64,000 nt of DNA from Isoetes taiwanensis (GCA_021234155.1 JAJEKV010000111.1:314001-378000); one strand, 5' to 3'. Shown: positions 1 to 12,823, numbered from the stretch's first letter. Notes: generated from the sequence alone by a model not told the origin. Numbers and translations are program-made.

Positions 1-509
1 ATGCAACCATTCTTAATCTGTTTCTTAAAACTTTTTCTGGACAAAGGTGTAACCACTAATGACGAAGGCAATCCTTCCAAAGACATGCTTATCTCCATTA
101 GGACTTTGGCATGTAACTCGTTTGCTCTCCTTAATCAATGCAAGCTTTATATGGCCTCAACCATGACATTCCAAGAATAGCATCATACTTCCCTAGGCTC
201 AATACTTCAAAACTAGTATGGGACTCAAGATCTCCTACTTGGAATTTAAAATTGTCTACCTTAGCATAAGAAGTCTTAATTTTACCATCACCAACTCCAC
301 ATATCTAGGGTCCCACTAATCATATTCAAATCTAGTTTCTTTGCCGCCTTTTGGGGAAATAAAACAATGTGTACTACCACAATCAATAAGAAAGAGAATA
401 GGGACTCCATGAATAATACACGGAACTCGATAACCACGCCTTGATTATCTACACGGCCCGGTCCATCTTTGCGAAAGATACATGCACATTCTTTCAACAG
501 AGGGTCCAT
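1..509 (-). pseudogene. Ty3-type pol remnant, aspartic protease region
   Basis: Read on the minus strand, positions about 350-400 encode a retropepsin-like active-site strand, FLIDCGSTHCFI, followed by AAKKLDLN. This is the layout of Ty3/gypsy proteases, with D-C-G in place of the usual D-S/T-G. Retropepsins cut the Gag-Pol polyprotein. The reading frame shifts around the active site (the open frame reads SFLLIVVVHIVLF there), so the copy is broken. It follows gag in the right order and orientation, and the window edge cuts off RT and integrase. The family call rests on the motif and its position; the lineage within Ty3 is not determined. Confidence 0.65.
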
Positions 510-739
510 GATTCGAAAGCAGCCCTAACTTCAACTGCGGGGTTAGCTTGTGCTATAATCCTGTTGTCTCCTCTAGCTTGTCCTCTCGCCACCCCTATTA
601 TTGTCCCAAAACCTCCACGACCACCACGGTTGCCGGCCTCCATTTCCTGCGCTTGGCCTCGTCCATAAGTATCACTAGAATTCAACCACGGACCACCGGT
701 TTGTTTGCCCTCCACGTTGAGAAGATGCACGGGCGGTAC

Positions 740-1662
740 TATCCATCCACCTTCTCGGACAATCTCGTCCATAATGACCAACTTCTCTCGCACCTAAAAC
801 ATCGATTCTCATTAATACACTTTTCCCTAGTTTCATCATTCAAAGGTGCATACATAGGCCGAGATCCTCGATTTTGACTACCCTCCTGCATACTAACAGC
901 CTGCGCAGCCATGCCACCCCTACTAGAGAATCTACCTCTACTCGCAGATCCACCAGTCTGCCATGTGGAAGGAACTTGTCTCTTCTTAGCATTCTCCAAG
1001 GTTGCCTTTCTCGGCTAGGGTCGATTCAATGATTCTTAGCAATTCTGAATACCTCCTCCAAATCTTTATAAGACACACCGACATTGTGCTCTTAATATCC
1101 ACACGCAAACCCTTCACAAATCGAGCACAAAGCTTCTCCTTATCCTCAAAAGGACAATGATACTGCAACCTTCTAAACTTCTCGTTATATTCAGCCACCG
1201 TCCCTTTTTGTGTCAAGTCCAAGAACTCATTCATCTTGTCAACTTTGTACCCAGGAGGCATAAAATGTCCTTCAAAAGCGGTCTTAAACTCTTGCCAAGT
1301 TGCCTTCCTGCAGCCTTTATTTATATCCCGCAAATAATTCTCCCACCATACTCTAGCAAATCCACCCAACATTGCTTGAGCTAATACAGCCTTTAATGTA
1401 ATCTTCAAAGATTAATGAGTTTAAAGTAAAACTCAACTCCACGGCCCGAGTCCGCATCATCCCCCTCAGAACATTCTCTCCAAGAAATACTTCCCTCTTA
1501 GTGTCCTTCAAGACACCTTCTCTACTTTTGTTTGTCCTTGTTGTCTTTTGTTCGCGGCGCACTCTGCTGCAACACTTGCTGAATAGCCTGCAAGATATTG
1601 GCTACATCAGGAGCTCCACCAGCCTGTCCAGCTCCTCCTGGGGATCCTCCTGGAGAACTCAT
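740..1662 (-). pseudogene. Ty3-type gag (capsid plus zinc knuckle), frameshifted
   Basis: The minus strand starts with ATG at 1662 and a Gly/Pro-rich leader (MSSPGGSPGGAG), then reaches a stop in the leader. A 140-codon open stretch at 986-1408 carries the retrotransposon Gag core, with ARVWWENYL, ATWQEFKTAFEGHFMPPG, GTVAEYNEKFRRLQ and FVKGLR in canonical order. Near 770-830 a CCHC zinc knuckle (CFRCER..GHYGRDC) is split by one extra base. Gag packages the element RNA into virus-like particles. At least two lesions make this copy non-functional. It lies directly downstream of the primer-binding site and LTR, as expected for a 5' end read on the minus strand. Confidence 0.8.
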
Positions 1663-1735
1663 CTCTACAAGAATCTGGAACCATAGCAAATATCATCAAT
1701 AATCACAAATCTCATAATCCACTAACCAGAACTTT

Positions 1736-1747
1736 GCTCTGATACCA
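1736..1747 (-). other. Primer-binding site, initiator tRNA-Met type
   Basis: The minus strand reads TGGTATCAGAGC two bases inside the LTR edge. This is the standard plant LTR-retrotransposon primer-binding site complementary to the 3' end of tRNA-Met(i). It fixes the strand and the LTR boundary. Confidence 0.85.
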
Positions 1748-1749
1748 AC

Positions 1750-4168
1750 TGTGACGGGCCTGGCCAGTTAACCTCTCGGTAACTGGAGATCCCATCGATC
1801 TCTACCGTTGGATCTACTTAGCTCTTAGACTCAAGAAATTAATACATGCATACTTAGGTAAAGAATTTAATCTTTATTCGTGCTCTAAGGTCCCAAAAAA
1901 AAATATTATACTTGCCATTGCTCGGCAAAATCCCACACAACAACCAAGTTTACAAATAATTACAGTTTATAAACCGATCCATAATAATAATAGTTATATT
2001 AATCAAATGTATTATCTAGCAATTCACACACTCCTACTCTCGCCTTTCTGCAGCTTGGCTACCCTCCGGAGCGTCTCGCACCTCTGCTTACACCATTTAA
2101 CCACGGGGTTAGTCACACGGACTAAGTGGGGATCGGGGATCTAGGATATATCTAGCATTAATAATCACCAAGCATTAACTTAAGACAATACTAGTCTTAC
2201 CGTAACCTCGCCCCTGCAATCCAAGTTACTAGTCCAATCAACATAAACACAATGCATAATTATGCTAAGCACAACCATCGCAATTTGATTCTAGCATTAA
2301 ATAACACATATACATTAGCCAAGCAACCATAGCATCAACATTGCAACCAATATTCCTCTGGGTCTGAGCAAGGTCAACTCGGCTGATCAGGCCAGTGACA
2401 TAGAGGCGGGGTAACCACGTGTGTACACACCCTTCCACGCTGCGTCCAGCATTGGAGGACCACTTACTGTGCATGACGTTGTACCTTACGGTACCAACGC
2501 CCGATGTTCAAAATATTACCATTTGCAAAGCACTGTGCAAAACCGTGAGTCTAGACCATCGCACCTAGACTCCGGCCCCAGAGGTCTATATCAAAGAATT
2601 ACACCATAGGGCTACATACAATTTACCATCACGCCCCATGCCTTAACATACTCAACATCAAATAAATTCCATAATTCACACTTCACGCAATGCAGAGAAT
2701 CCAATTATGAGCTCATATAAACATTACCATGACTATAAATGCAACATGCCCCTATAGGTACTAGACTTAAAGTCGGATACAAGCAACCATAGTTAATTTC
2801 AGTAATATTTCCCTAAGTTAAATCAATTATCATCTATGGCTGGATGACGTTTTCTTCCGCGACCCAACATATGATAACTTCTGCAATTTATACCTTCCTA
2901 ATTCATAACGTCTAGCCTCGCTTATCCTTAAAAATCTCGAGAGCATCTCTTTGCTTCCTCTAACCTTAATATTTTAGTTAACTTTAACCTTAGTTTTTTT
3001 TTAACCTTTAACTTTCATCTATTGCTACTTTACTAACAATTAATCAATTGTTAACATCTTTACTTTTTATTTTAACCTAAACCTAACGTGGACAGAATGA
3101 ATTTGGCCTACATTTTGGGATATGGCCTCCAGGCCATCGAATGCATGCCAAATCTTCTTGAATCCAACCGATTCTAGCTTTTCCTAAGATTTCCATGCTA
3201 AATCACATCATTTGTGGCCGATTCTAACCGATTTTTTCTTCTTGATAGAAATCGGACCGGATGAATCTGATCGGCATCCAGGCCATTGATTCGGCTTGGA
3301 AAGCCCATAAAGTTTCCTGATTTCACTACCACGAGCATTTTAAGCCATTTCGGCCCGGCTTGGCCCTATTCCCGCCCATTCCTGATCGGTTTTTTGGCAT
3401 GCGACGGAATTTAAAGGCAAACTTTTGTTGCCGAATCTCATTCTTATTATCCCGAATCAATTTCTTAGATCAAATCAGCCATTCCGGGCTCCAAATCGCC
3501 CATTCGGGGTTATTCCTTAACTTTTTTCTTCAAGCATTCAAACACCAACAAAAATCTCATACTTTTCTGAATACTGCCATCTCCTTGGCAGTTCTTCACT
3601 CTTTTAAAATTATTCTGCTCAACTCTCATTGCCTATGATATTTCCGCTCATTTCTATATTGATTGAATCTAATAATTCATATCCAAATCCAAGAACTTCC
3701 CTAATTCAAAGACATAGAATAGAATGGCTTCAAATAAGAGTTCATGTTCATGCAGTCTTACTATCCCAGCTCAAGATAAGACATGAAAAGATAAGACATG
3801 AATAAATTCCAAACTTATGTAACAAGAACAACCATCACTCTACTCAAATCACAACTTAATCAAGCACCAAAACCCCAGGTGTAAGTCTTGATCCCCACCT
3901 GGAATCCCGCTTGTTGCTTTTTCTCAAGGCCCAACACGCCTCCCAGAGCTCTGGCGCCAATTAAACCTCCTTCAAAATCCCTCTGCAATCAATCTTTTCC
4001 CAATGCTTTTCTCTATACTTATATTTATTTTTAACCGCAGTATTTCGTCCGTATAATCTCTACATATACGACGTATTTCTCTGCATGCGTGATATTTTGA
4101 TTAATATTCCTTTGCATCTTTTAAATAAAATAATCCACAATTTACCTCAAAATCCTAGGTCCGTTACA
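1750..4168 (-). mobile_element. 5' LTR of the Ty3-type element (about 2.4 kb)
   Basis: The plus strand begins TGTGACGG at 1750 next to the primer-binding site and ends CCGTTACA at 4168. On the minus strand this is TGTAACGG...CCGTCACA, a normal LTR terminus pair. No coding region is credible inside. The 2.4 kb length is long but within the range of some plant Ty3 lineages. The partner LTR lies outside the window, so identity between LTRs and insertion age cannot be judged. The outer boundary was inferred from the matching terminal octamers only. Confidence 0.65.
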
Positions 4169-5550
4169 CAGCCTTGCGTTGTCCAAGCCCCTTGCCGAGA
4201 TTTTATCGCTAGGGTTTTTCCTCGAAAACCCAAAGGGGGGGTTTTTAATCTGGTGATCAATTCGACAAGTCACGAAGATATTAGCGGTGAAATACCTATT
4301 TCCCGGTTGCACGGGAACAAGCCTTCTTACGCCTTCACATCGGATATACCATTTAAGATTTCAAGGATCGAATACCGAGCTTTCGGCCTACCGCGGGGCC
4401 CGTTACGGTTTCTCCCAATAGAACTATGCTTTCGTCCTCGAGCATCAAGGCTATCTCCATATCTATGTCACAATGATTACCAAACTCTTTGCAAATTACG
4501 AACTTCGAGACCACCTGATATACCAAGCGTGGCGTTCCTAACCCGACATGCGCGTAACCAAACGGGCAAAACCATCTAAACATTTATGAGTAGTTAAAGC
4601 TTCTACCCATTTATCGCGGTGTCTCCGGGAATGCCCCACGGGCACATTCAAGGATCGAATACTTTCGGCGGTCTACCATGGACCCGTTCGCGAGAAATCA
4701 GCAACTATTCTCCGATGAAGAGACCACTTCTTTAGTAGAAAATGCGGCGAGGAAAATATACAACTCCCTTGCTCTTATGAGGAAAGAAATTACGGCGATT
4801 TATTATGTTCAACTTCATGGAGAATTTCATCGCGGGCAACAAGTTTCATGTAAATCTTGATGTAAGATCTATTACCGATATAATGCCACGGCCATCTGCT
4901 ATTGTAGGCTTCGGTTTCAAACCCATTTTAGATAAAATTTGTTATGTATTCAGCGGTTAATGCATTTATTTCATTTCCGTACACATTCATGAAGTAAATA
5001 GATTACACCCCTTGCAATTAGCTTATGGATATAAAAAATCGATGCATGCTAAGTGAACGAGTTAATAAACCGGTTATTAGCATATTTTTGCATTCAAGGC
5101 GATCCGCGTTAGAATTGAGGTTCCACTTGATGTGCAAGATGAACATTCAAATACCACGATCGTAGCGATGAAACCATCTTCACTGATCTCAAGGAAGTGA
5201 TCTTTGTAAAACTGCATCTTGGTGGGAAAATCGCTTGGTTACCCATGTCCTTGATATTTATGAAAGTTCTGATCGTGCCTCTTATCTTTTTGAAGTCTCT
5301 TTTAGCTTTTTACGTTTTCTTGCGGTATTGGGCAGTAGCCATGTTATATTGGAAAGGAGGCAGGTTTTCCAAACCAAATTCAAAGGAGGCAACCCATTGT
5401 GATGCCTTTGTGTACCAACACTTTTGGCCGAGGACCAAAGGCTGGTGCCGCGATATACAAAAAGGACACTAACCGGAACGCTACATCCGGTTCGCGGAGG
5501 AAAAACTTAAAATTACGCTAATATGATTGAGTCGCGGTATAGGCAGCTTT
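4169..5550. other. No gene recognised
   Basis: About 1.4 kb between the LTR and the LINE remnant. Open stretches at 4085-4579 and 5197-5472 on the plus strand have no recognisable domain, and the second is dominated by hydrophobic residues without family resemblance. It may be further decayed retroelement downstream of the RT at 5.6-6.3 kb, but no motif was found. Confidence 0.3.
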
Positions 5551-5559
5551 GCTCATAGT

Positions 5560-6260
5560 CATTTTGGACAATAGATTTGCAGCCCCTATATTTGACCCCA
5601 TTCTTTAGCTACCATGTCCATCTCCCACATCAAGGCTCAGGTATAAACCTCGGCCTACCTAAAGTATTGAAAAGATGAAGTTTTCTTTGGGACATTTTAG
5701 TCCGCTTGGAAACATCTTCTTTCTAGCATTACAAGCGAGGCATATCCTTATGTGAGCCTTGCATATCTTTGCATCTTTTTATGCTAAAGATGGGACCTTT
5801 AAATTGCAACTCCAAGTAAGTATAATGAGAGAACACTTCCACTTATTGATCTATAAAAATAAGGGGGGTTGTAGTGCATGCAAACTTCGTGGCGTGTTGA
5901 AAACCATAAATTTTGTTTTGTCCAAGTTCACTTTAAAGCTCTTTTTGCCTTGAAATTTTTGAATTGTCGATAAATGATGTTGAAGGCCTTGATTAAAGAG
6001 GATATAAGTACCATATCATCCGCATTATAGAACGATGGATATGCACTTCTCGGCTAAAAAGCGGACCGTCACCTCCAAGCTACGCCACCACGGCTTTCCA
6101 GCTCATCAATATATAAACCAAAGAGCGCAATTTCATCCTGTTTAACCAAAGAGCCTGTTTTAACCCCTCGCTTATTTCATCCGACACTAGCGGACCACTT
6201 TCTTTCCCATTGCGGATGATATTAGCAACAAGCGTAAGTCATGTCCTCTATCGCCCTCCC
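5560..6260 (-). pseudogene. Non-LTR reverse transcriptase remnant
   Basis: On the minus strand three RT blocks appear in order. Near 6100-6160 is ALFGLYIDELES, the segment after motif B. Near 6005-6040 is a catalytic motif C, YNADDMVLISS (canonical YADD with one inserted residue). Near 5880-5950, split between frames, is VNLDKTKFMVFNT, the block that follows the palm. The same LFGLYIDEL block occurs in the LINE at 38.5 kb, so the two are probably relatives. Frames shift repeatedly and no intact ORF remains. This enzyme class makes cDNA at nicked target DNA. Confidence 0.55.
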
Positions 6261-7510
6261 TGCAGACCCGATATGTTTCGGTTCTCATAGTCCTAGGTTA
6301 CAAAATCGTTAACGAGGAATGGAATAATTAGTGTCCCGCACATGTGAGCGACCTAGAAAAATGCAAGAAAAACACATATTTTATTGGAAAGTTTACGGCG
6401 GCTTGGACACTTGATTTCCAAAGAAACCTTAAATTCCATTGTTGGCAGCCACCCCAAACAATAAATTAGAATGTTTTGCTTTCATTGCAAGGTGTAACAA
6501 GTTAAACAAATGCAATGTTCCATTTTGGTCTATCAAAGTCGCAAAGACACAGTTCTTTAGCATTTTTTTTACATTCAAACTAATAAATACATATTCTTAG
6601 CATTTTTTAAAGTTTAAAAAATGAAAGAGAAAAATATGTATGTTGTTCCTAGTCCATGAAACCATGAATTGAAATATCTATATATCTCTAGCTGTGCATG
6701 AACTGTCATATGCCCAAGCAGTCTCCCCCAGACGTTAGCTCCCTTTGACACAAACTCAAACATAGCTCCATATTTTTCAGAAAGGAACTGTTCTCAAAAT
6801 TTCCAAATATTTTTCTTAAATACCAATAGACTAATTATGTGCATTGCGGCTACTCCCCTCCCTGCAAATCAAAAATTTCTATATGTTTCCGGTCTCATAG
6901 ACCCGATGGGTCTTCCGGAGACATGAACAATAACTTGGAATATTTATCTAATTACAGACATGGCTGACTCTGTGAGCTTCCTAAGGTGCAATTCTGGAAA
7001 GAATACTTTCTTGAGATCAATGAAGATGCTTTCGTTCAGCACTCAGGTTATTGTATATTCACTAAGTTAGCACATAAAGTGAGACATAATGTTGGTCAGC
7101 CAAGCTCTCATTTCATCATCTTAAGATTTAGCTGGTCCAACTAGACCTAAGGTTGAGCTATAGAGGATCTGCAGACTGTGACTGTCATTGAAACGTAATA
7201 GAGATGGAGGAACATGTTGCATTGCCATTTCATTTCCAAACATCATTAAATATGAGGACACAAAATGTATTGCTCTATTACTTCATCAAATGACTGAATA
7301 AAGGGAGAAAAGAATTGGCACTACATAAATGCAGATCACTCTTTAATCAGAGGCAACAATAGCAACACATGGAAGTCATTCCCTCTACCTCGAATCCTAT
7401 TCAAAAAGGGGTACCCACAAAAGTCTCAATAAAAATTAAGCAGAATATACAGTCCTTTAAAAGGGAAAACACACTCTGAACCAGCAGTTAGGAAAAAGAC
7501 AAAAAAATTC

Positions 7511-7726
7511 TTAATTTAAATCGACGAAATCAGGATTTTCCTTTACTGCCCGCTTTCTTCTTCTTGACACTTTCATGGTTACTCCTCTTGGGATCAGATT
7601 AGATGGTCCAGCAAGGGGACCTGGCTTCTGTTTATCATTATTATCACCTCCAATGAGAAAGAGAGCGATCTGCCTTTGTGTAAGGTCATTTTCCTGTCCA
7701 ACTCTTCCCATAGCCTGCTTCTTCAA
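7511..7726 (-). CDS. Hypothetical basic C-terminal exon
   Basis: A 71-codon minus-strand frame ending near 7511. It contains ENDLTQRQIALFLIGG, a Pro-rich linker and a basic patch (KVSRRRKRAVKE), ending FVDLN. Amino-acid composition looks like real protein rather than an AT-rich shadow, and the basic patch could be a nuclear localisation signal. I do not recognise the family. It could be a last exon, a captured gene piece or chance; no splice partner was established upstream. Confidence 0.2.
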   Translation of the reverse strand: MKKQAMGRVGQENDLTQRQIALFLIGGDNNDKQKPGPLAGPSNLIPRGVTMKVSRRRKRAVKENPDFVDLN

Positions 7727-8654
7727 CAGATTCTCCTATGAACAGTCATTTGATGGAGAAAAAGAGCTCTGGTCCTCATATCTGATGAGTTTTGAGAGCG
7801 ATGTAGGTTCCCGAAACAGGCAATGAAACCTGCGTCTTACCTTGGCATGGCATCCATTGTAATGTTTTCAAGATAATCTTGGCAGATTAAAGATGAAAGC
7901 TTAGGAACTGGAAGCAGAGTATAGGAACACTTGGAGTTCGTGAAATTGCTTAGTGAGTCCTCAAGCCCTTATCTGAAGCAATCGATCAATATTTGGAAAG
8001 GTCTTCACAGCATTTCCAGTAATTATATAGAAACATAGTTATAGATACCAAAAATGGAAATCGAAGCAAAACATGAAGACATAATTAAATAATTTAGAAG
8101 ATGCATGCAGAGACAGTAAATCCTTGCATGTAATGATGATTAGGTACGAAAATGCATAATTTTAACAGGTAAGAAAATGCAAACTTGTTTACCTTCAACT
8201 TATATGTAAAAGCTGTATTCAACATGTGTTGAATTCAGAAGCCTGACCAGCTACTTTGCCACATTGACTATTATGCCAGCATTATCTAAAATGCATTCAC
8301 ATGCCAAGATATCAAATCACTATAATACTTCAAAAAATTTAAGACATAAACATCAGTGTATTTTTATGCTAGATCAAATATGCTTACCTTTTGACAGCAT
8401 CCAAAAAGGATGCTCATCCTGATCATGATGCATGGCAAATAGTAGAATGGAAATCAGAAGAAAATCTAATTTTACATGAGCAAGAAATTAGATTGCATTA
8501 CTGTCTAATACATTGCAGCAATGTGATCTGGGAAATAATAAAAGAATGAAAAATTTATCTGAAGCAAAATTAAAAGCATGTTACTATCACCTTGATCCGG
8601 GCTCGTGCTTGAGCTCTAAGCAATACAGCGCCCTCCCTGGTCAGTGCCCTCCCT

Positions 8655-8835
8655 GGTCAGTTAAGGAGCCACCCTTCATGGCAAGGATGTTGATCCATCG
8701 AATGTAGCAACAGAGGTCACCAAATCTGTGGTGCCATCTATTGAACTTCCAATCATATCATGGGGTGCAGATAACATTGGTGAAGCAGTAGGTGCATTTC
8801 TTCAGTTGCCAAAGAAGGATGTAAGACTGGTTGAG
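8655..8835 (+). other. Exon-like fragment, family unknown
   Basis: Plus-strand reading from about 8681 gives DVDPSNVATEVTKSV, IELPIISWGADNIGEAVG and FLQLPKKDVRLVEACM without a stop for about 50 codons. Codon use and composition look coding, unlike the AT-rich flanks. No start codon and no clear full ORF; a direct repeat of GTCAGTGCCCTCCCTG lies just before it. It may be a captured exon carried by the Helitron or another element nearby. Confidence 0.25.
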
Positions 8836-8934
8836 GCTTGTATGCTACAAACATATGTATGATACATGTGTACTACTCACGTGTATCATACACCTGCAGA
8901 AGGTCTACAAATCTATTCATGTATCTTAAAAATA

Positions 8935-8962
8935 CTAGTTACGGTGCCCAGCGTTGCTGGGC
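8935..8962 (-). mobile_element. Helitron 3' terminus (hairpin plus CTAG)
   Basis: The minus strand reads GCCCAGC-AAC-GCTGGGC (8946-8962, perfect 7-bp stem), then ACCGTAA and CTAG at 8935-8938 followed by T. A short GC hairpin about 10 bases before CTRR, at an A/T junction, is the defining 3' end of Helitrons. The element body would extend to higher coordinates. A second related terminus lies at 30476-30503. The 5' TC end was not located. Confidence 0.6.
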
Positions 8963-9717
8963 TAATATCGAGAACCTAATGATTAAGTTGCAATATATCT
9001 ATCTTGTATCATATTTACGAAGATCTTTGATTCGAATAAACTAATATAATACAAAAATATATGATGTGGTCAATAGTTGTTTAACGTGATAGTTTTAATC
9101 TTCTATTATTGTTCCTTATTTGAATTTGTCGGCCACGTCAAAACCATACAACACGTGATGGCCCTCCTCGCGTGATAGTTTTAATCTTCTATTATTGTTC
9201 TTGTATTTGGATCTATTATTGTTCTTGTATTTGAAAGGTTTTTGTTTAAAAATAAAGCCGCATGCACTTACGAACTCTTAGCATTTTTTTATTGAATTGA
9301 ATTTTCAATGTGTTCAAAGAATCATTTGTAACATGTTTGTTTATTTTGTTTATTTGTCAGCTTTATGTAGAGAAGCCTGTTCTGCTACCACATCTCACGC
9401 CCAAGACCTTTCAATCATGGTAAGATACATGGTAAGATACATGACCAAAAAGTTTTTACCCAATTATCATTCACTGTGCAACTCAACTTCACAGTTATAT
9501 GAAGGTTCTAAAACCAATTTCTATTCTCCAGCCAAGAACATTTAATGTTGAATTCTAAGGCAACCACTTTTAGAGTTGGTTGAAAAGGTGGAAATTAAAG
9601 CAAAGCAACAAAGCAACTTTAGGAGATGATAACATTTCAAGCAACATGAAAAAAGAGTAGATGCCATTTCACATAAAAGATAATGTCTGGTACGATGACA
9701 TGTAAAAGAAAACATGG

Positions 9718-10635
9718 CTGCTATTCCTGCCATAGACATGATGTGCAACTGTCATTCTTGGAGAAAAGGACATACACATAACTTAGGAGAATCCCGAGGT
9801 TATGATTGGTGTTGCACTTGATGTTCAATTGCATTCTCGTGCCTTGTCTTTGAGGGAGATGCTCTTGGCACCAAAACTTCAATATCGAAATGGATGTTGC
9901 AAGCGGTTTGTGCATCTTTAGGCTCAGCCCACTTAATGCAAAATCAACTTCGCATTTCAGCTTACGCATTCCAACTTTAGCCTTGCCATTTCTCATGGCA
10001 ATCTTGCCAAACTTGCTAAAGAACATGTAGGCACTTTCTTTCGGGGACATGCTCTTGGCACCAAAACTTCAATATCGAGAAACGGATGTTATGGATCTTG
10101 CAAACAGATTCGTGTATCTTTATAGGGCTGCTATTCACGCCATAGACATGGATGTCGCGATCTGTCATTCTTGAAAACGCTATACACATAACTTCGGGAG
10201 AATCCTCGAGGTTATGATTGGTGTTGCACTTGATGCTCAATTGCATTCTCGGCCTTCTTTGAGGGGGATGCTCTTGGCACCAAAAACTTCAATATCGAAA
10301 ATGGGCGTTACGCAAGCGGTTTGTGCATCTTTAGGCTCGTCCACTTAATGCATTTCAACTTTTGCATTCCAACTTCTCGCGACCGCCATTTCTCATGGCA
10401 ATACTGCCGAACTTGCTAAAGAACATGGAGAACATGGAGGCACTTTCTTCGAGGGACATGCTCTTGGCACCAAAACTTCAATATCGTAATTGGACGTTGC
10501 AAGCGGTTGTGTATCCTTAGGCCACCGGCCCATTTAATGCAATAATCAACTTCTGCATTTTAACCGCATTCCAGCTTTTTGCATCATTTTCTCATGGCAA
10601 TCTTGCCAAACTTGCTAAAGAACATGGCTTCTTAC
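9718..10635. repeat. Degenerate tandem repeat block, about 3 copies
   Basis: Phrases recur in order: GACATGCTCTTGGCACC..AACTTCAATATCG (near 9858, 10050, 10267, 10457), AAGCGGTTTGTGCATC (9901, 10313), TTCTCATGGCAA...TTGCTAAAGAACATG (9990, 10390, 10588), GAGGTTATGATTGGTG (9798, 10209). Spacing is about 200-400 bp with rearrangement. Minus-strand open stretches here (such as FGKIAMRNGKAK) are repeated pieces rather than a recognised protein. Confidence 0.6.
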
Positions 10636-11777
10636 TTACTGTAAACAAGAGCTCATATGAATGATCAAAAATCTATAACATACATCTAGAAAAGAGAAAC
10701 AAAGAAAAGCACGTAACCATAGCGGGGATTACCGGTAAGTGGAGAGCTTCAAAGAAATAAAAGCAAGCCTTATCCTAAAAACGATGTAGAAAAGAGTGAT
10801 CGCGACCTCTAGCAAAGGATCGCCCGGCCGGGACGATGAGGATTTGCAACCGAAAAGTGCTTAGAAACTTCATTTGCTTTTCCATGTATTTTCATATGCT
10901 CTTTGCATTCCAAATCGGTCCCTAAGCGCATGATCAACCAATGTTTTTCATCCGCTTTTTTATTCTAAATCGGCTCTAATTGCATGATTGTATTTTTTGT
11001 GGAACCATGAAGAGAAACAAAAATCCTAAAATCTTCAAGCAACTCAAGCCCTTAAAACGAAATGCCCTGCCGAAACAAAATGCTCGAAACAAAAGCGTGA
11101 AGAAATGGTAAGGCCGCTTTGTTCTTTTGCAATTCGGATCTTAAAATGGGTCTTTTAAAAGGCTCTACGATTGAAAACCTTATGAATAAGCTAGAAGTGC
11201 AGGGCGCCTTGCGAGCTTCCACTGTAATCTGAAGCTTACTAAAATTTGAAGCCTGGCGTTGTAGCAGACATGGTCGATTTCACTGTCACCCGATCCTTTC
11301 AAGGAAGACAAAACTTGTGATACATCTCAGACCAATCATCCCTAACCCTGACGATGCCTTAGCCGCTGCATAGATCTCTGCCCTTGAATCATATTGGATA
11401 ATGAAATCAAACCGTCCAATTTAGGGCGACACACAAAACAGACATACACTATAATTTTATAATATAGGATATGTATTATATACATGGGTGTCATACCTAT
11501 GTACCTAACACATGCAGAAGGTGTATGATACCCAGTAAATATGTTTTCTAAATATTTCATGGTGTACACAACATATGTATAATACAGGAGTACTGTACAT
11601 ATGTATACAACCCCTACATAAGGTCTACAAAACAAAACATTCCAATTTTCTAAAATTTTTCCCATATAATGAAATTGTGCTTTTATATAGTATAATTCGA
11701 TAAATAGAATAGAATATAATAGTACACAAGAGTGTGTCAACTCGTTTATTCCAATTTGGTAGCACTTATTAAGATTA

Positions 11778-12766
11778 TTATGCAAGAACCACAGAAGGAT
11801 CGCCAGAGACGAAGAATGGTGCCCAGTATTGGACCTTATATACTGGGCACTCATTGTTTATCATGAATAAGATAGCCTTCTGCAAAGCCTCGCCCACATC
11901 ATGATGGCCTAAAAGATTCTCGTAAAACTGTTCCATAAGCTTCTCGCTGACCACGTCATCAACTGTCCACAGTGATGCTACGCAGGCAGGGACACCGGCA
12001 ATGTGGAAGGCACGTGGCAATCCAAGCACCCCTTCGCCATGAACTTCCCCCAAGCCAGACTCGCAACAGCTCATTACCACTGCGTTTGCATTTGCAGCCA
12101 TTTGAGGGGCAATGGCAGCAGCGGGTAGCCTTGTGGACTGTAATAACGATTGTTTGTTGTCGTTGTCCAAGAGCGGAACTTTTGTGCCTTCCGCCGAAAC
12201 ACCGTCTTCGTTAGCCAGGACTATTGCACCCTCAGGAAATGCCTCGTTCACCTCTGCATGTGCTGCAAAATGTGCCCAGTCGCACTTGGCCAGCCTTTCT
12301 GCCACGGCTCTTCTTGTTGCTTGCTCCCTCTCCAAATGCATCACCTCTTTAAACCCCGGCACTTTTTCCAGAACTTTCTTCACTGCTGTAGCTTCTTTTT
12401 GAGCTCCTGATAAGTCTCTCAAGTTGCTCTTTGGGTTGCCCACCACAAGTCCGACCCTTGTTGCCGAGCTGTTCTTTCTTTGAGCATCATATCTCTTCTT
12501 GCAGAAGTTGAAGACTCTCAACGAAGGAACGACCGCAATTTGGTACTTTTGAATGAGATAGTGACCATCTTCGTCATCTTCTAGAGTAGCTACCATTTCG
12601 CCATTAGCTTCATTGAAAATCTTACTTGGTCCAGGATACTTGAATGCGGAAAATGGCAGCCAAGAAATTTCCTGCGTATGTACACCTACTCATCAATCAG
12701 TAACTTAATCTCACATGAGAACCCAACAGTTGAGATAGTAATAATACCTTTGCTGGAACCACAATG
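11778..12766 (-). CDS. TPR-CHAT protein, C-terminal part (CHAT peptidase core)
   Basis: This is the downstream half of a caspase-like CHAT protease gene. The last exon is 12671-11778. It joins a short upstream exon piece (12766-12748) through a 76-bp intron with GT at 12747-12746 and AG before 12671. Joined coding reads IVVPAKEISWLPFSAF, the CHAT strand that in bacteria reads LVIVPDGPLHLLPFAAL. From the methionine at 12596, APSLRV-like VVPSLRV is at residues 22-28, the catalytic His block HFAAHAEV has His113, and the catalytic Cys block VVMSCCESG has Cys178 (canonical SACETG), followed by GLPRAFHIAGVPACVASLWTVDD and the terminal GDPSVVLA. Both catalytic residues are kept. The N-terminal half lies 10.5 kb away at 23227-25174, separated by a MULE inserted inside the exon. 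The function in plants is not established; CHAT enzymes are cysteine peptidases often controlled by TPR domains. Confidence 0.8.
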
Positions 12767-12823
12767 GGAAGTCCGTATATCTCAAGCGGGATCTGGTTAA
12801 TGTGGCCAGATTTCCCGTTATCA
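12758..12823 (+). repeat. Left TSD (9 bp) and left TIR of the giant MULE
   Basis: ACCACAATG at 12758-12766 is the target-site duplicate. GGAAGTCCGTATATCTC... from 12767 to 12823 is identical over 57 bp to the reverse complement of 23226-23170. The similarity continues with mismatches for roughly 200 bp inward. Long TIRs with a 9-bp duplication are the signature of Mutator-like elements. Confidence 0.9.

Noticed and set aside
11342-11854. 170-residue Tyr/Ile-rich minus-strand ORF
   Set aside because: It lies in AT-rich 3' flank with dispersed repeats (also seen at 8845-8920) and overlaps the end of the CHAT exon in another frame.
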